A DNA stretch of 52,041 nucleotides, from positions 1-52,041 of the forward strand of contig JAZULV010000004.1 in NCBI GenBank assembly GCA_045603305.1. Reading direction: 5' to 3'. Shown here in pieces: positions 44,259-52,041 of the stretch. Position 1 is the first letter of the stretch. Every line of letters starts with the position of its first letter. Position numbers and translations under genes: made by a program. This stretch comes from JAFRXK01 sp045603305. GTDB taxonomy: Bacteria > Bacillota > Clostridia > Lachnospirales > Lachnospiraceae. Under the pieces are notes generated by a model. The model saw only the letters and a program-made list of their open reading frames with translations. It had not been told where the DNA came from and did not search any database.

Positions 44259-45452
44259 CTACACTTCTTCTCTTAATACCTTTATCAGCTGATTAATATC
44301 TGCTTCTGTCGTATGTTTATTAAGCGATATTCTTAATACCTTTGAAACCTTGTCTTTCAACCCCAATGCAGTTATTACATATGACGGTTCTCCTGCACTA
44401 CATGCAGAACCTGCTGATAATGCTATTCTGTCGCTTATATGCTTTATAAACCTTTCATTATTGAAATCCTTCTTATCGACCACTATACTTATAATTCCGG
44501 GCAATCTCTTCTCTGATAGGTTTGTTAATGATATATCTGGTAACGTCTTTAATCCAGCAACAAGCATCTGATCAAACTGTAAAATCTTCTGTTCATTTGT
44601 ATCGAAATCCCTCATTGCAATGTCTGCAGCTTTACCAAAACCTACAATATTATGAACTGCTAAAGTCCCAGCCCTAAACCCATTTTCCTGTTCACCACCA
44701 TGCATAAATGCAGTAATTGGAGGAATACCATACGCATCACTTTTAATAAATGCTGCTCCTATTCCTTTGGGGCCATAAATCTTGTGCGCTGAACACGAAG
44801 CAAAATCCAATCCCATCGCATGAACATCAATAGCCATTTTCCCTATTGCTTGTGTTAGGTCAGAATGAATTGCAATACCCTTCATTGAACACATCTTAGC
44901 AATTCCAGAGACATCACTAATAGTACCAACTTCATTATTCACATAGATAACAGAAACCATTGCGGTGTTATTCTTTAGCGCTTCCTCTATAGTTGTAACA
45001 AGTATTTCTCCCGTTTCAGTAATACCAACAAAAGAAGCTTCATATCCTCTGTCTACAGATTTTCTCCCACCAAACAATGTTACAGTAGGATCATTATTAG
45101 AATACAAATCACCATTAAGGAATTTGCACGTATTCAATGTGGCCTTATGTTCTGCAACAGATGTAATGATATGGTTCTTTCCATCTCCGTAGTAACGTCG
45201 ATAATCCATATAACCTTTAATAATAAAATTTGTGCTTTCTGTTGCACCTGCTGTAAAAATTATTTCTTCTGGATTAGCTCCCAACAGTTTTGCAACCTGA
45301 ACACGTGCATTTTCTACTGCATTATGAGCGTTAACTGCCTTGCAATAATACTTACTTGAAGGATTGCCATATTCTTCTCGGAGATAAGGGAGCATTGCCT
45401 CCAACACTTCCTCATCCACCGGAGAAGTTGCACTATTATCCAAATAAATCAT
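44259..45452 (-). CDS. dndA: Cysteine desulfurase DndA
   Basis: The 397-aa PLP enzyme of the NifS/IscS class takes sulfur from cysteine as a persulfide and passes it on for DNA phosphorothioation. The catalytic residues are visible: H102 in SVAEHKAT, PLP lysine K224 in CSAHKIYGPKG and the persulfide cysteine C351 in SAGSACSAGE. The start overlaps the dndE stop by four bases (ATGA). The order dndC-D-E-A is that of DndCDEA-type clusters, where dndA is last. An IscS role is less likely, because it is embedded in the dnd set. Confidence 0.93.
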   Translation of the reverse strand: MIYLDNSATSPVDEEVLEAMLPYLREEYGNPSSKYYCKAVNAHNAVENARVQVAKLLGANPEEIIFTAGATESTNFIIKGYMDYRRYYGDGKNHIITSVAEHKATLNTCKFLNGDLYSNNDPTVTLFGGRKSVDRGYEASFVGITETGEILVTTIEEALKNNTAMVSVIYVNNEVGTISDVSGIAKMCSMKGIAIHSDLTQAIGKMAIDVHAMGLDFASCSAHKIYGPKGIGAAFIKSDAYGIPPITAFMHGGEQENGFRAGTLAVHNIVGFGKAADIAMRDFDTNEQKILQFDQMLVAGLKTLPDISLTNLSEKRLPGIISIVVDKKDFNNERFIKHISDRIALSAGSACSAGEPSYVITALGLKDKVSKVLRISLNKHTTEADINQLIKVLREEV

Positions 45453-45829
45453 ACAGTATCACCTACTCCTAATACTTGAAGTATGTATTTATCCATGCTT
45501 CCAGCATGATTATACATATCAAGTAGTAATTCACTACCCCTATCAATGTGTGCCTTAACATACTTCGGAAAAAATTCTTCCTCCGGCAAATATCTTCCTT
45601 CAACTTCTTCAATCAAAACCTTGAAATATGTTTCATTATCACCTGTAATTGTCTGCCTGTTAAGATCCAATCCGTCTGAATCAGATTCATAATCTGCAAC
45701 TGAAGAATTCTCTTTCAAAGACCACGCTATTGCATGTTTTACCAAAGTATATGGTTTATAGTTTGTTCTATTTTCTAACTCTTGGAATATTTCCTGAGTT
45801 CTCTTTGATGTTTTTAATCTGAATATCAT
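45449..45829 (-). CDS. dndE: DNA phosphorothioation protein DndE
   Basis: The 126-aa protein is the size of DndE, a small nicked-DNA-binding tetrameric subunit of the phosphorothioation complex. The RLKTSKRTQEIFQELENRTN N-terminus and later LDLNRQTITGDNE fit the family. It begins four bases after dndD (GAGGTG upstream) and its stop overlaps dndA. Confidence 0.88.
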   Translation of the reverse strand: MIFRLKTSKRTQEIFQELENRTNYKPYTLVKHAIAWSLKENSSVADYESDSDGLDLNRQTITGDNETYFKVLIEEVEGRYLPEEEFFPKYVKAHIDRGSELLLDMYNHAGSMDKYILQVLGVGDTV

Positions 45830-45832
45830 TGC

Positions 45833-47977
45833 TTACACCTCAAAAAAATAATGTTGTTCTACAGTAGTTCTGTTTTGACTCTCATCATTTATAAGAAGAT
45901 ATTCCTTAGCAATATATGGCTTTATAATCTCGTAATACTCTTCATTTATTTCTTCATCGGTTGAAAGAATTACTACCTGTTTGCTGATATTAGGGAAGAA
46001 CTTCTCTGATATCTCTTTTCTATGGTTAGCATCGATACGCGCATAAGGAGTATCAATAACAAACGGTATATCCTTGCCCGACATTTCTATAATTGCCCAA
46101 TACAATGACAATATAAATATCTGACGTTCACCCTTTGACAAGCGACTAATATCTATACGCTTATACAAATCATAGCTACCACGCTGCGTGTCACACTCTA
46201 TTGCCTGTTGCAATTGTAGAACAGTCTTCGCCTTATACTTTTCACAAAGGATCTTCATTCCCTGCTTTCCAATTTCAAATGCAAACACTTCTTTCCCAAG
46301 ATTCTTCATTAAATAAAGTAATTCTGTGGCACTGTACTTAACATTTTGATAAAGGTTGAATTGAAAATCATCCTCTATTTCGATATGTGTAATTAAATTA
46401 TTCTTTCTATAAATATGCTGTAATTTCTCTACTATCAGTTTTTCAAGTTTACATTTGATCGACTCCGATTTATTATCAAGCATCTTTCCCATCATTTGAG
46501 ACAAGCCCATACTCAATTCAAATATATGTTTATTCTGAGCGTTATCCTTAATACCTTGAAATGCTCGGTCTCTTTGCTGAATTGCTACTGCCAGTTCCTC
46601 TTTCAAAGTTGTTAAACTAATCTCTGCATCATGAATTCTTGACAAAATCTCTTCTTTCTTTTTTAGCAGCGCATTTTCTTTTTCCGCAAACTTCCCTGCA
46701 TCTTCGTCTGTCATCGCACTCTTCAAAATGCGGTTGATTTCCATAGTTCTATCAGCAGCTTCCCGTCTTTTTTCAACCAACTCTACCATTTCCGCAACTT
46801 CAAAATCATCAATCGCAGAAATCATTGCGCTTACTCGACCGTAGTCTTCCTTAGATAGGTCATGCACAGGCTGTGCACCTTCTTTAAAGCCCTTCGGTTT
46901 AAACTTCCTAAGCAAGAATTCCATCAATGCATCAACAGTATCATCACTAACTTCCTGATTCGCATTAAGTGTATTCTGAATTTCCTGTCTCTTTAATTTT
47001 TGCTGAACATAATAATAGATTTCACCTTTTTCCTCAAAATCTAATTGTTCAGAAATTTTTCCTGTAAAATCGCGAAGGATATAAAAAGGCATCAATCCTT
47101 CAACAAACATTTTGATTTTTGTAAGGGTTTCCGTTTTAATATGTTCAGCTTCTGAATACTCTTTCAGAAGTGACTGTCGTTCGATTTCTGTTATTCCTCC
47201 GGCATTCTTAAAGGCACTCTCAACCTCAATCAATTCCGTTTCAATTTTCTCTAACTCACTTCTATCCGCTACAAGTTGAGATTCTAACGCTGAATAGTTT
47301 GTCTCTATTTCCTCTGCATTTCTACGCAGCTCTTCATATTGTGTATATATTTCTTCTTCATCATTACTTAAAGCTTTTCCCGCATATCCTGTTGTATACT
47401 TTCTAATAATTTCAAAGATATCTAATCCACACAAAGTATAAACTGCATTTTTGACGTAAGAGTTGTATGTGCTCGTCGAGAAAATGCTTCCAACTTCCTC
47501 ACCATCGAACAAGAAAAATTCAAACAAGTCCGGTGGAATCATACCCTGTAAATAGTTCTGGAAATATGACAACTCTTGATTATCTAATATACGACCTTCT
47601 GTTTTAACATAATACTTTTCTTCTAATTTGTGTTTTGTATAATCCCACGCTCTTGTTATCTCGTATTCTTTAACTTCTCGCTCAACCATCAAAGATACAA
47701 ATATCTGAACTCTTGATTCGACAACATCTTTCTGAAAAGATTTAGAATTAATGCAATCCTTGATTTTTGCAATATACGTAGGATTAACACCCACATAACC
47801 AAATGATAATGGTCCATATAGCGCTATCTTAATAGCAGAAAATAACGAGGTCTTTCCCGCTCCATTCTTTCCACCAATCAGAATAATGTTTTTACTATTA
47901 TCATCACTTGTGAAGTCAAACTCATTCAATCCTTCATAGGAGTTGAAATTATATAACACTATTTTATTTATTTTCAT
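45833..47977 (-). CDS. dndD: DNA phosphorothioation ATPase DndD
   Basis: The ATG at 47975-47977 is chosen because AAGGAGA lies seven bases upstream; a TTG two codons earlier is unlikely. The 714-aa SMC/Rad50-like ATPase shows Walker A GGKNGAGKT (35-43), a long coiled coil (about 200-490), the ABC signature LSKGERQIF and Walker B IPFVIDTPYARID. DndD is thought to supply energy or DNA structure changes for sulfur insertion. It overlaps dndC by 14 bases. Confidence 0.95.
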   Translation of the reverse strand: MKINKIVLYNFNSYEGLNEFDFTSDDNSKNIILIGGKNGAGKTSLFSAIKIALYGPLSFGYVGVNPTYIAKIKDCINSKSFQKDVVESRVQIFVSLMVEREVKEYEITRAWDYTKHKLEEKYYVKTEGRILDNQELSYFQNYLQGMIPPDLFEFFLFDGEEVGSIFSTSTYNSYVKNAVYTLCGLDIFEIIRKYTTGYAGKALSNDEEEIYTQYEELRRNAEEIETNYSALESQLVADRSELEKIETELIEVESAFKNAGGITEIERQSLLKEYSEAEHIKTETLTKIKMFVEGLMPFYILRDFTGKISEQLDFEEKGEIYYYVQQKLKRQEIQNTLNANQEVSDDTVDALMEFLLRKFKPKGFKEGAQPVHDLSKEDYGRVSAMISAIDDFEVAEMVELVEKRREAADRTMEINRILKSAMTDEDAGKFAEKENALLKKKEEILSRIHDAEISLTTLKEELAVAIQQRDRAFQGIKDNAQNKHIFELSMGLSQMMGKMLDNKSESIKCKLEKLIVEKLQHIYRKNNLITHIEIEDDFQFNLYQNVKYSATELLYLMKNLGKEVFAFEIGKQGMKILCEKYKAKTVLQLQQAIECDTQRGSYDLYKRIDISRLSKGERQIFILSLYWAIIEMSGKDIPFVIDTPYARIDANHRKEISEKFFPNISKQVVILSTDEEINEEYYEIIKPYIAKEYLLINDESQNRTTVEQHYFFEV

Positions 47978-49355
47978 CTTCAATCTCCTTTAGAATTTCA
48001 TGATGAAGCCATTGCTGATTAAGCAAACGTTCCAAAGCATCCTTCATAATTTTTTGATTCGAATAATTTTTATTATGATAAACAGAAAGAATTACATTTC
48101 TAACCAAATCAAATGGAACATCGTTTGCTTCTGCTAATCTCTCTAATTCATCTACAGTCTCTTTATCAATCAGAGGTTCTTTATACTGATCCCATGGTAA
48201 TTTCTCGCCGGTTAGCTCTTCGTATAACTCGACAAGCGTTCGTCTTGAAAGATCTAATTCATCATCCCATATCTCATCAATTGCTTTAAGTTCTTCCTGA
48301 GTGATGAGTTCGTATCCCATTTGTTGCTGAGTTTCTATTAGCTTTGTCAAAATTAGCTTTCTGGCCTCCCAGGTAAATGGGCCATAGCCCATCTCTCCCG
48401 TCTTTGTTTCATAGACAGTTCCGTTCCTTCGCTTTTTCTCACGGTATTCATCTTTATCACGAATACTCATAATCCAAGTTCTAAATTCTGCTAAAGGAAT
48501 CAATTCTCTATGACCACTCCTGATAAATCCATTTAATGATTTATCATCTTTAACAACAGTACACACCCAACATCCAAATCTAGAATTACCACATGACTGT
48601 GTCTGCCCACCAGCATTAGCTCCTGCAAAAGGACATTCTCCACTATCCGCATCAGCATATAACGCGACAAGTTCATTATTGTTAGAACCCCAAGGTGTTT
48701 TCCCGCCATCAAGCTTTAAAAGAACATCCCAAACATCATCTGTTGTCAATTCGACTATTGGATTATATACATACGCATCTTGAATTGTTTCATGTCTATT
48801 CATCAAACGATTAGCTAATTCTCTACCTTCAATACGCCTTCTACGCGCTTCACTTTCAGCTTTTCGAACGCCTAGAAGAACAACAACCTCTTCACCTTCT
48901 TTTTTTATCACATCCCTAATATAATCAGCACTAGGATTAATCTTAAGCCTATCCGTACACCATCTAAAAGTTCCATTCATTCTTGGCGTTGGAAACCCTC
49001 GACCTATTACATTTGCCCAAAATGAGTTATCTGCTGGTGGTGTTACCATCGTAGAAATAACAGGCAACTCATCTTTGGCTGCAGCGTCACCAAGAAGTTT
49101 ATTCATTTTATTGAGATATATTTTTATCAAAGGATTCTCAATAAGTGTATCTGAAGAAACAATATAAACACTCTTATTTCTTTCCTCTTTCGGAAGGGTT
49201 AATAACATCTTATAAACCAATTCAACGACGGTCGTAGAATCCTTTCCTCCGCTATATCCAATTACCCAAGGGCGCTTATCCGACTGATAAACATACTTAA
49301 TCTCTTCTATCAGTTCCTCTAGCGTATTCTCATTAAAATAACTATTCGTTGCCAT
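47964..49355 (-). CDS. dndC: DNA phosphorothioation protein DndC (PP-loop sulfurtransferase)
   Basis: The 463-aa protein belongs to the PAPS-reductase/PP-loop ATP pyrophosphatase family, with SGGKDS at residues 35-40. Downstream cysteines (FRWCTDRL, GECPFAGANA, SCGNSRFGCWVC) are suitable for the 4Fe-4S cluster known in DndC. It would activate the phosphate backbone through AMP and accept sulfur from DndA. GAGGT lies seven bases before the ATG, overlapping the regulator gene by 14 bases. Family assignment over plain PAPS reductase is supported by the dndD-E-A genes that follow. Confidence 0.95.
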   Translation of the reverse strand: MATNSYFNENTLEELIEEIKYVYQSDKRPWVIGYSGGKDSTTVVELVYKMLLTLPKEERNKSVYIVSSDTLIENPLIKIYLNKMNKLLGDAAAKDELPVISTMVTPPADNSFWANVIGRGFPTPRMNGTFRWCTDRLKINPSADYIRDVIKKEGEEVVVLLGVRKAESEARRRRIEGRELANRLMNRHETIQDAYVYNPIVELTTDDVWDVLLKLDGGKTPWGSNNNELVALYADADSGECPFAGANAGGQTQSCGNSRFGCWVCTVVKDDKSLNGFIRSGHRELIPLAEFRTWIMSIRDKDEYREKKRRNGTVYETKTGEMGYGPFTWEARKLILTKLIETQQQMGYELITQEELKAIDEIWDDELDLSRRTLVELYEELTGEKLPWDQYKEPLIDKETVDELERLAEANDVPFDLVRNVILSVYHNKNYSNQKIMKDALERLLNQQWLHHEILKEIEDENK

Positions 49356-49689
49356 CGTTACTACCTCGATGCTGAGCGACTTGGCTTAGTAGTCCAAGAC
49401 TCAACTCTTTCCCTTCGTCATCCATTTGCTTTATATAACTTAATATTTTGCGTTCAACATCATCTGCATCATCATTAAAAAATTCTCTTCCCACTAATTG
49501 ATCAAGTGAAATATTATATATGTCCGCAATCTTTTTAAGCTGTTCAATATCTGGGGTCGTAACTCCCCTCTCAATGTTGCTTATCACTTGCTGTGATACA
49601 TTCAGCCTTTCAGCCAGCTCCATTTGCTTAAGTTTTTTGCTTTTTCTTATTTCTGCTAATCGTTTTCCTATAGTCTGCATATCTTTCAT
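49342..49689 (-). CDS. XRE-family regulator heading the dnd operon
   Basis: The 115-aa protein has a helix-turn-helix (about 7-62: IRKSKKLKQMELAERLNVSQ and VISNIERGVTTPDIEQL) and a short acidic C-terminal tail. It is the first gene after the promoter at 49757-49785 and overlaps dndC by 14 bases. It is likely an autoregulator of the defence operon, standing in for DndB, which is absent. An ATG at codon four is a possible alternative start, because GGAG lies close to the first. Confidence 0.92.
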   Translation of the reverse strand: MKDMQTIGKRLAEIRKSKKLKQMELAERLNVSQQVISNIERGVTTPDIEQLKKIADIYNISLDQLVGREFFNDDADDVERKILSYIKQMDDEGKELSLGLLSQVAQHRGSNDGNE

Positions 49690-49756
49690 TCTCCATCAAA
49701 ACAAAGGATACAATAGGGCATATTTTACCCAGTTTGCACAGTTATACCGAATACAA

Positions 49757-49785
49757 ATTATACACGAAAAGCTCAATAAATACAA
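49757..49785 (-). promoter_or_regulatory. Promoter of the defence operon
   Basis: On the minus strand TTGTAT (49780-49785) and TATAAT (49757-49762) are separated by exactly 17 bases. The predicted start lies about 60 bases before the regulator gene. It is the only clear promoter seen for the fourteen-gene operon. Confidence 0.8.
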
Positions 49786-49806
49786 CAAAATTACGTATAT
49801 TCGCCC

Positions 49807-49836
49807 TTGACCAACAATATTATTGTATTTTATAAT
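49807..49836 (+). promoter_or_regulatory. Promoter of the divergent PP-loop gene, with a palindrome in its spacer
   Basis: TTGACC (49807-49812) and TATAAT (49831-49836) are 18 bases apart. The spacer contains ACAAT-att-ATTGT (49814-49826), an inverted repeat that could be an operator for the adjacent XRE regulator. The two divergent promoters lie within 80 bases, so one protein could control both. Confidence 0.75.
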
Positions 49837-49887
49837 ATATACAAACTTTTTGTTAGTCGTTACAAAGAAAAGGAGGATAAAACAAAA

Positions 49888-50889
49888 ATGATTTGTAAAA
49901 AATGCCAAGAAAAACTTACTCCCAATAATACTTATCCATCAGACCACCGATACTGCATAACATGTGGTAAGGAACATACCGAACACCTCTCTGAACGTAG
50001 ACAAACCTTATTATCGTTACGCGAAATGAATTTGGAATCTAAAATTATTCAAACCAAGTACCTAATAAAATGTGCCATTAGGGAATTCGGACTTGACAAA
50101 GTGTATATATCATATTCTGGCGGTAAAGATTCAACAGTTCTTTCCCATATTGCCAAAAGCATATACCCCGATATCTTACACTTGTTTGCTAATACAACAA
50201 ACGAATATCCCGAAACCATCCAACATATCAAGTGGGAAAAGGACGAAAATGGAACAAATATCATTTCCGTCCTTCCCATAGATTGCCACGGAGAACTTTG
50301 GACTTTTAAAAAAGTTGTCGAGCGATATGGATATCCGATGTTCTCCAAGCGGGTGTCTAATGCTATACGAACATATCAACATGCACTTTCCGAACGTACA
50401 AAGCAGAATTCACAAAATTACATCGATCGGAACTTTAAAAAGTATGATAAGTACAAAGATCTACCAATATCTGATAAGTGTTGTGATAAATTAAAAAAGG
50501 AACCTCTTCGTCGAAAAGCTAAAGAACTCGGATTAGAATGTGCTATCTTAGGCATACTTGCCTCCGAAAGTTACCAACGTGAAAAAGATTGGTTAGAACA
50601 TGGTTGCAACGTATTCCACAAACGAAATGATAATCAAAGTCGTCCATTATCTTTTTGGACTGATGAGGATATCCTCGAATACATCGCCAAATACGATGTT
50701 AACATTCCCAAACTCTATGAGATGGGCTATAACAGAAATGGCTGTATGTATTGCGGTTTTGGCGTTCATTTAGAACCTTCACACTGCAATAGATTCCAAA
50801 AGCTAAAGCAAACACATCCAACTCAATATACCTATTTTCTAAATAACTTTGGACAACTTATGCTTGAATTCGAGATAAATATTGTATAA
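49888..50889 (+). CDS. PAPS-reductase-like PP-loop protein with N-terminal zinc ribbon
   Basis: The ATG at 49888 is chosen because AGGAGG lies upstream; an earlier in-frame TTG is part of the -35 element. The 333-aa protein starts with a zinc ribbon (CKKC 3-6 and CITC 23-26), then a PP-loop SGGKDS (77-82), and ends with GCMYCGFGVHLEP and HCNRFQKLKQTHP, typical of phage-type PAPS-reductase-like proteins. It would use ATP to adenylate a substrate; sulfate-activation enzymes are not nearby. It is divergent from the dnd operon and shares the PP-loop with DndC but little else, so it may be an accessory sulfur protein or an unrelated phage-derived gene. Confidence 0.88.
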   Translation: MICKKCQEKLTPNNTYPSDHRYCITCGKEHTEHLSERRQTLLSLREMNLESKIIQTKYLIKCAIREFGLDKVYISYSGGKDSTVLSHIAKSIYPDILHLFANTTNEYPETIQHIKWEKDENGTNIISVLPIDCHGELWTFKKVVERYGYPMFSKRVSNAIRTYQHALSERTKQNSQNYIDRNFKKYDKYKDLPISDKCCDKLKKEPLRRKAKELGLECAILGILASESYQREKDWLEHGCNVFHKRNDNQSRPLSFWTDEDILEYIAKYDVNIPKLYEMGYNRNGCMYCGFGVHLEPSHCNRFQKLKQTHPTQYTYFLNNFGQLMLEFEINIV

Positions 50890-50936
50890 AAAAGAGACTA
50901 ATCCGGAAAACTCCTTTTCTTGATTAGTCTCTTTTT
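50889..50936. terminator. Strong bidirectional terminator after the PP-loop gene
   Basis: AAAAAGAGACTAATC (50889-50903) and GATTAGTCTCTTTTT (50922-50936) form a perfect 15-bp stem with T-runs on both strands. It closes the plus-strand gene. Confidence 0.9.
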
Positions 50937-51003
50937 GAACAATTAACTTTATTAACCTACATTCCTTTATCTAAATAGTTCTTTCATATTTTTATATGTT
51001 GAC

Positions 51004-51120
51004 TGCAGGGACCCGTAGCCATGCTTCCAAGGCATAAAGAAACGCACCAACTTATAGACTACATCAGTCCACAAATCAGTGCCTTGTTGGCAGGACAGCC
51101 TATCATGGCTACCTCCTGCC
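51004..51120. other. Structured intergenic element, possible non-coding RNA
   Basis: Between the terminator and the partial gene lie about 390 bases without a coding frame. A hairpin GGCAGGA/TCCTGCC (51089-51120) encloses AGCC/GGCT. A long-range pair GTAGCCATG (51015-51023) with CATGGCTAC (51104-51112) competes with it, and AGACT/AGTCC (51056-51070) adds another stem. Mutually exclusive stems suggest a folded RNA. I recognise no known family and cannot tell the strand. Confidence 0.35.
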
Positions 51121-51330
51121 GTAAACATATTTATCCAACTTTCCATTCATATATCATTCTTTTTCCCTCTGTATATGAAGTCGAAAAATGAACCTTTTCA
51201 TTCCATCTAAAATAGTAACAGTACTCCTTACTCTCAACCAAACTATCACTTATCATCACAAGCTTCTCAATCATTTTTTATTACATGTTATTTCAGCAAA
51301 CCATATCTCTTTCTTTTCCCAGTCAATTTC

Positions 51331-52041
51331 TTATAGTTTACATCCCAAAAACAAAGCACTTTCAACCAATTGCGCTACAACATCATCTTTTCGCTTATTA
51401 TCAGACTTAATTATGTTTTTGCGGATTTCACTTATTTCATCCCGCAAATCATTTGTTATCATTGTTAGTGCAATTTTTTGTGCATATGTTAACACTTCTA
51501 TTGTTTTAGCTAGCAACTTAATTTCTTTAAAAGTGTACATTTTATTCCTCAGCAAATTACCTTGACCCAAAGTTACGTTTACACCATTATTCAAAATCTG
51601 ATAGTTATCATGATTCGCAACATTTCTCCAATTAGATATTTTTTCATTCAACAACATATCCTTATATACAGCTTCAAATAGCTTGCTATTTTGTAAGAGA
51701 TTATCTACATGAACACCTAACTTGAAATTCTTTATCTCTTTCGACTTAACAATTCTACAACACGAATCAATAAAAAGTATATAATCTTTATCCACACCTT
51801 CTATTATACGGCCTATGTATTCGAACGCATCGGAGATTACATAATCTTCTCTATTGTCTTTGTTAAATACTTGGAGCAACTTGTCCGAATTTATAGTCAC
51901 CTTCTCCCCAAAATATAACATTCTCGGATAGAAATCTTTTAATATATTCTTTGCCCTTTCTTCATCAGCCTTTCGTGCAGACCAATATATATTTATAATC
52001 TCAGTTATCAAATCCTCAAAAACACCATCTTTAATAAAACA
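51331..52041 (-). CDS. Partial protein with HEPN-like Rx4H motif (N-terminus beyond window)
   Basis: The frame is open to the window edge with no stop before position 52041, so the true start lies outside and a TTG at 52009-52011 is probably internal. About 236 residues are visible. The protein is helical and soluble. WRNVANHDNYQI contains R-x4-H with a polar residue after the arginine, the signature of HEPN RNases that act in toxin-antitoxin and abortive-infection systems. The C-terminal QKIALTMITNDLRDEISEI is a long helix. The HEPN reading rests on this motif and fold prediction by eye only; a structural role without nuclease activity is possible. The rest of the gene and a possible antitoxin partner are outside the window. 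Confidence 0.6.
   Translation of the reverse strand, partial: CFIKDGVFEDLITEIINIYWSARKADEERAKNILKDFYPRMLYFGEKVTINSDKLLQVFNKDNREDYVISDAFEYIGRIIEGVDKDYILFIDSCCRIVKSKEIKNFKLGVHVDNLLQNSKLFEAVYKDMLLNEKISNWRNVANHDNYQILNNGVNVTLGQGNLLRNKMYTFKEIKLLAKTIEVLTYAQKIALTMITNDLRDEISEIRKNIIKSDNKRKDDVVAQLVESALFLGCKL

Noticed and set aside
25393..49355. Standard Dnd restriction genes dndF, dndG, dndH or repressor dndB.
   Set aside because: None of the proteins in the operon matches their expected sizes and layout; the helicases and ATPase fit Dpd/Pbe-like proteins better.
1..52041. CRISPR array, rRNA or tRNA gene, insertion-sequence transposase.
   Set aside because: No regularly spaced 24-40 bp repeats with unique spacers, no recognisable rRNA or tRNA sequence and no transposase motif were seen; the only tandem repeat (4136-4351) has no unique spacers.

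Overview
The window comes from a low-GC, Gram-positive Firmicute, most likely a Lachnospiraceae-type Clostridium relative. The evidence is strong AGGAGG ribosome-binding sites, a class-I SAM riboswitch ahead of metK, a YwmB-type gene near murA, a gatCAB operon, a BspA-type surface protein with clostridial ChW repeats, and a Tn916-type integrase/excisionase pair. Taxonomy is inferred from gene content only.

Positions 1-22,400 are ordinary chromosome. In order: the 5' part of an ABC exporter, a ROK glucokinase, metK with a riboswitch leader full of repeats, murA, a block of exported or membrane proteins (an 844-aa anchored protein, a YwmB-like protein, an acidic lipoprotein, a BspA/ChW surface protein), a flotillin/NfeD-like membrane pair, a plus-strand trio led by an XRE regulator, gatCAB, two small genes and a low-molecular-weight protein tyrosine phosphatase.

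From about 22,400 to the right edge the window is a genomic island. Its left end holds a Tn916-type integrase gene interrupted by an in-frame amber stop between its catalytic residues, then an excisionase, a helical protein and a non-coding stretch dense in perfect inverted repeats. The rest is a defence locus of about 24.4 kb in which fourteen genes lie on the minus strand, mostly overlapping or separated by fewer than 30 bases. They run from a consensus promoter near 49,760 to a strong terminator near 25,250.

The defence operon opens with an XRE regulator and dndC-dndD-dndE-dndA, the set that places sulfur in the DNA backbone (phosphorothioation). No dndB or dndFGH is present. Instead there follow an Mrr-type endonuclease, a UvrD helicase with an N-terminal nuclease-like domain, an AddB-like iron-sulfur protein, a SNF2 helicase, a RecQ-like helicase, a 264-aa protein, a large P-loop ATPase, an unknown 221-aa protein and a DUF262-DUF1524 (GmrSD/SspE-like) protein. 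The SNF2/RecQ/264-aa/ATPase block has the content and order of DpdE-F-G-H from 7-deazaguanine DNA systems, and the gene order dndCDEA recalls the DndCDEA-PbeABCD type. The simplest reading is a phosphorothioate modification module coupled to a Dpd/Pbe-like restriction block, extended with an AddAB-like pair, an Mrr nuclease and an SspE-like effector. A divergent gene encodes a second PP-loop (PAPS-reductase-like) protein, and a partial gene with a HEPN-type motif lies at the right edge.
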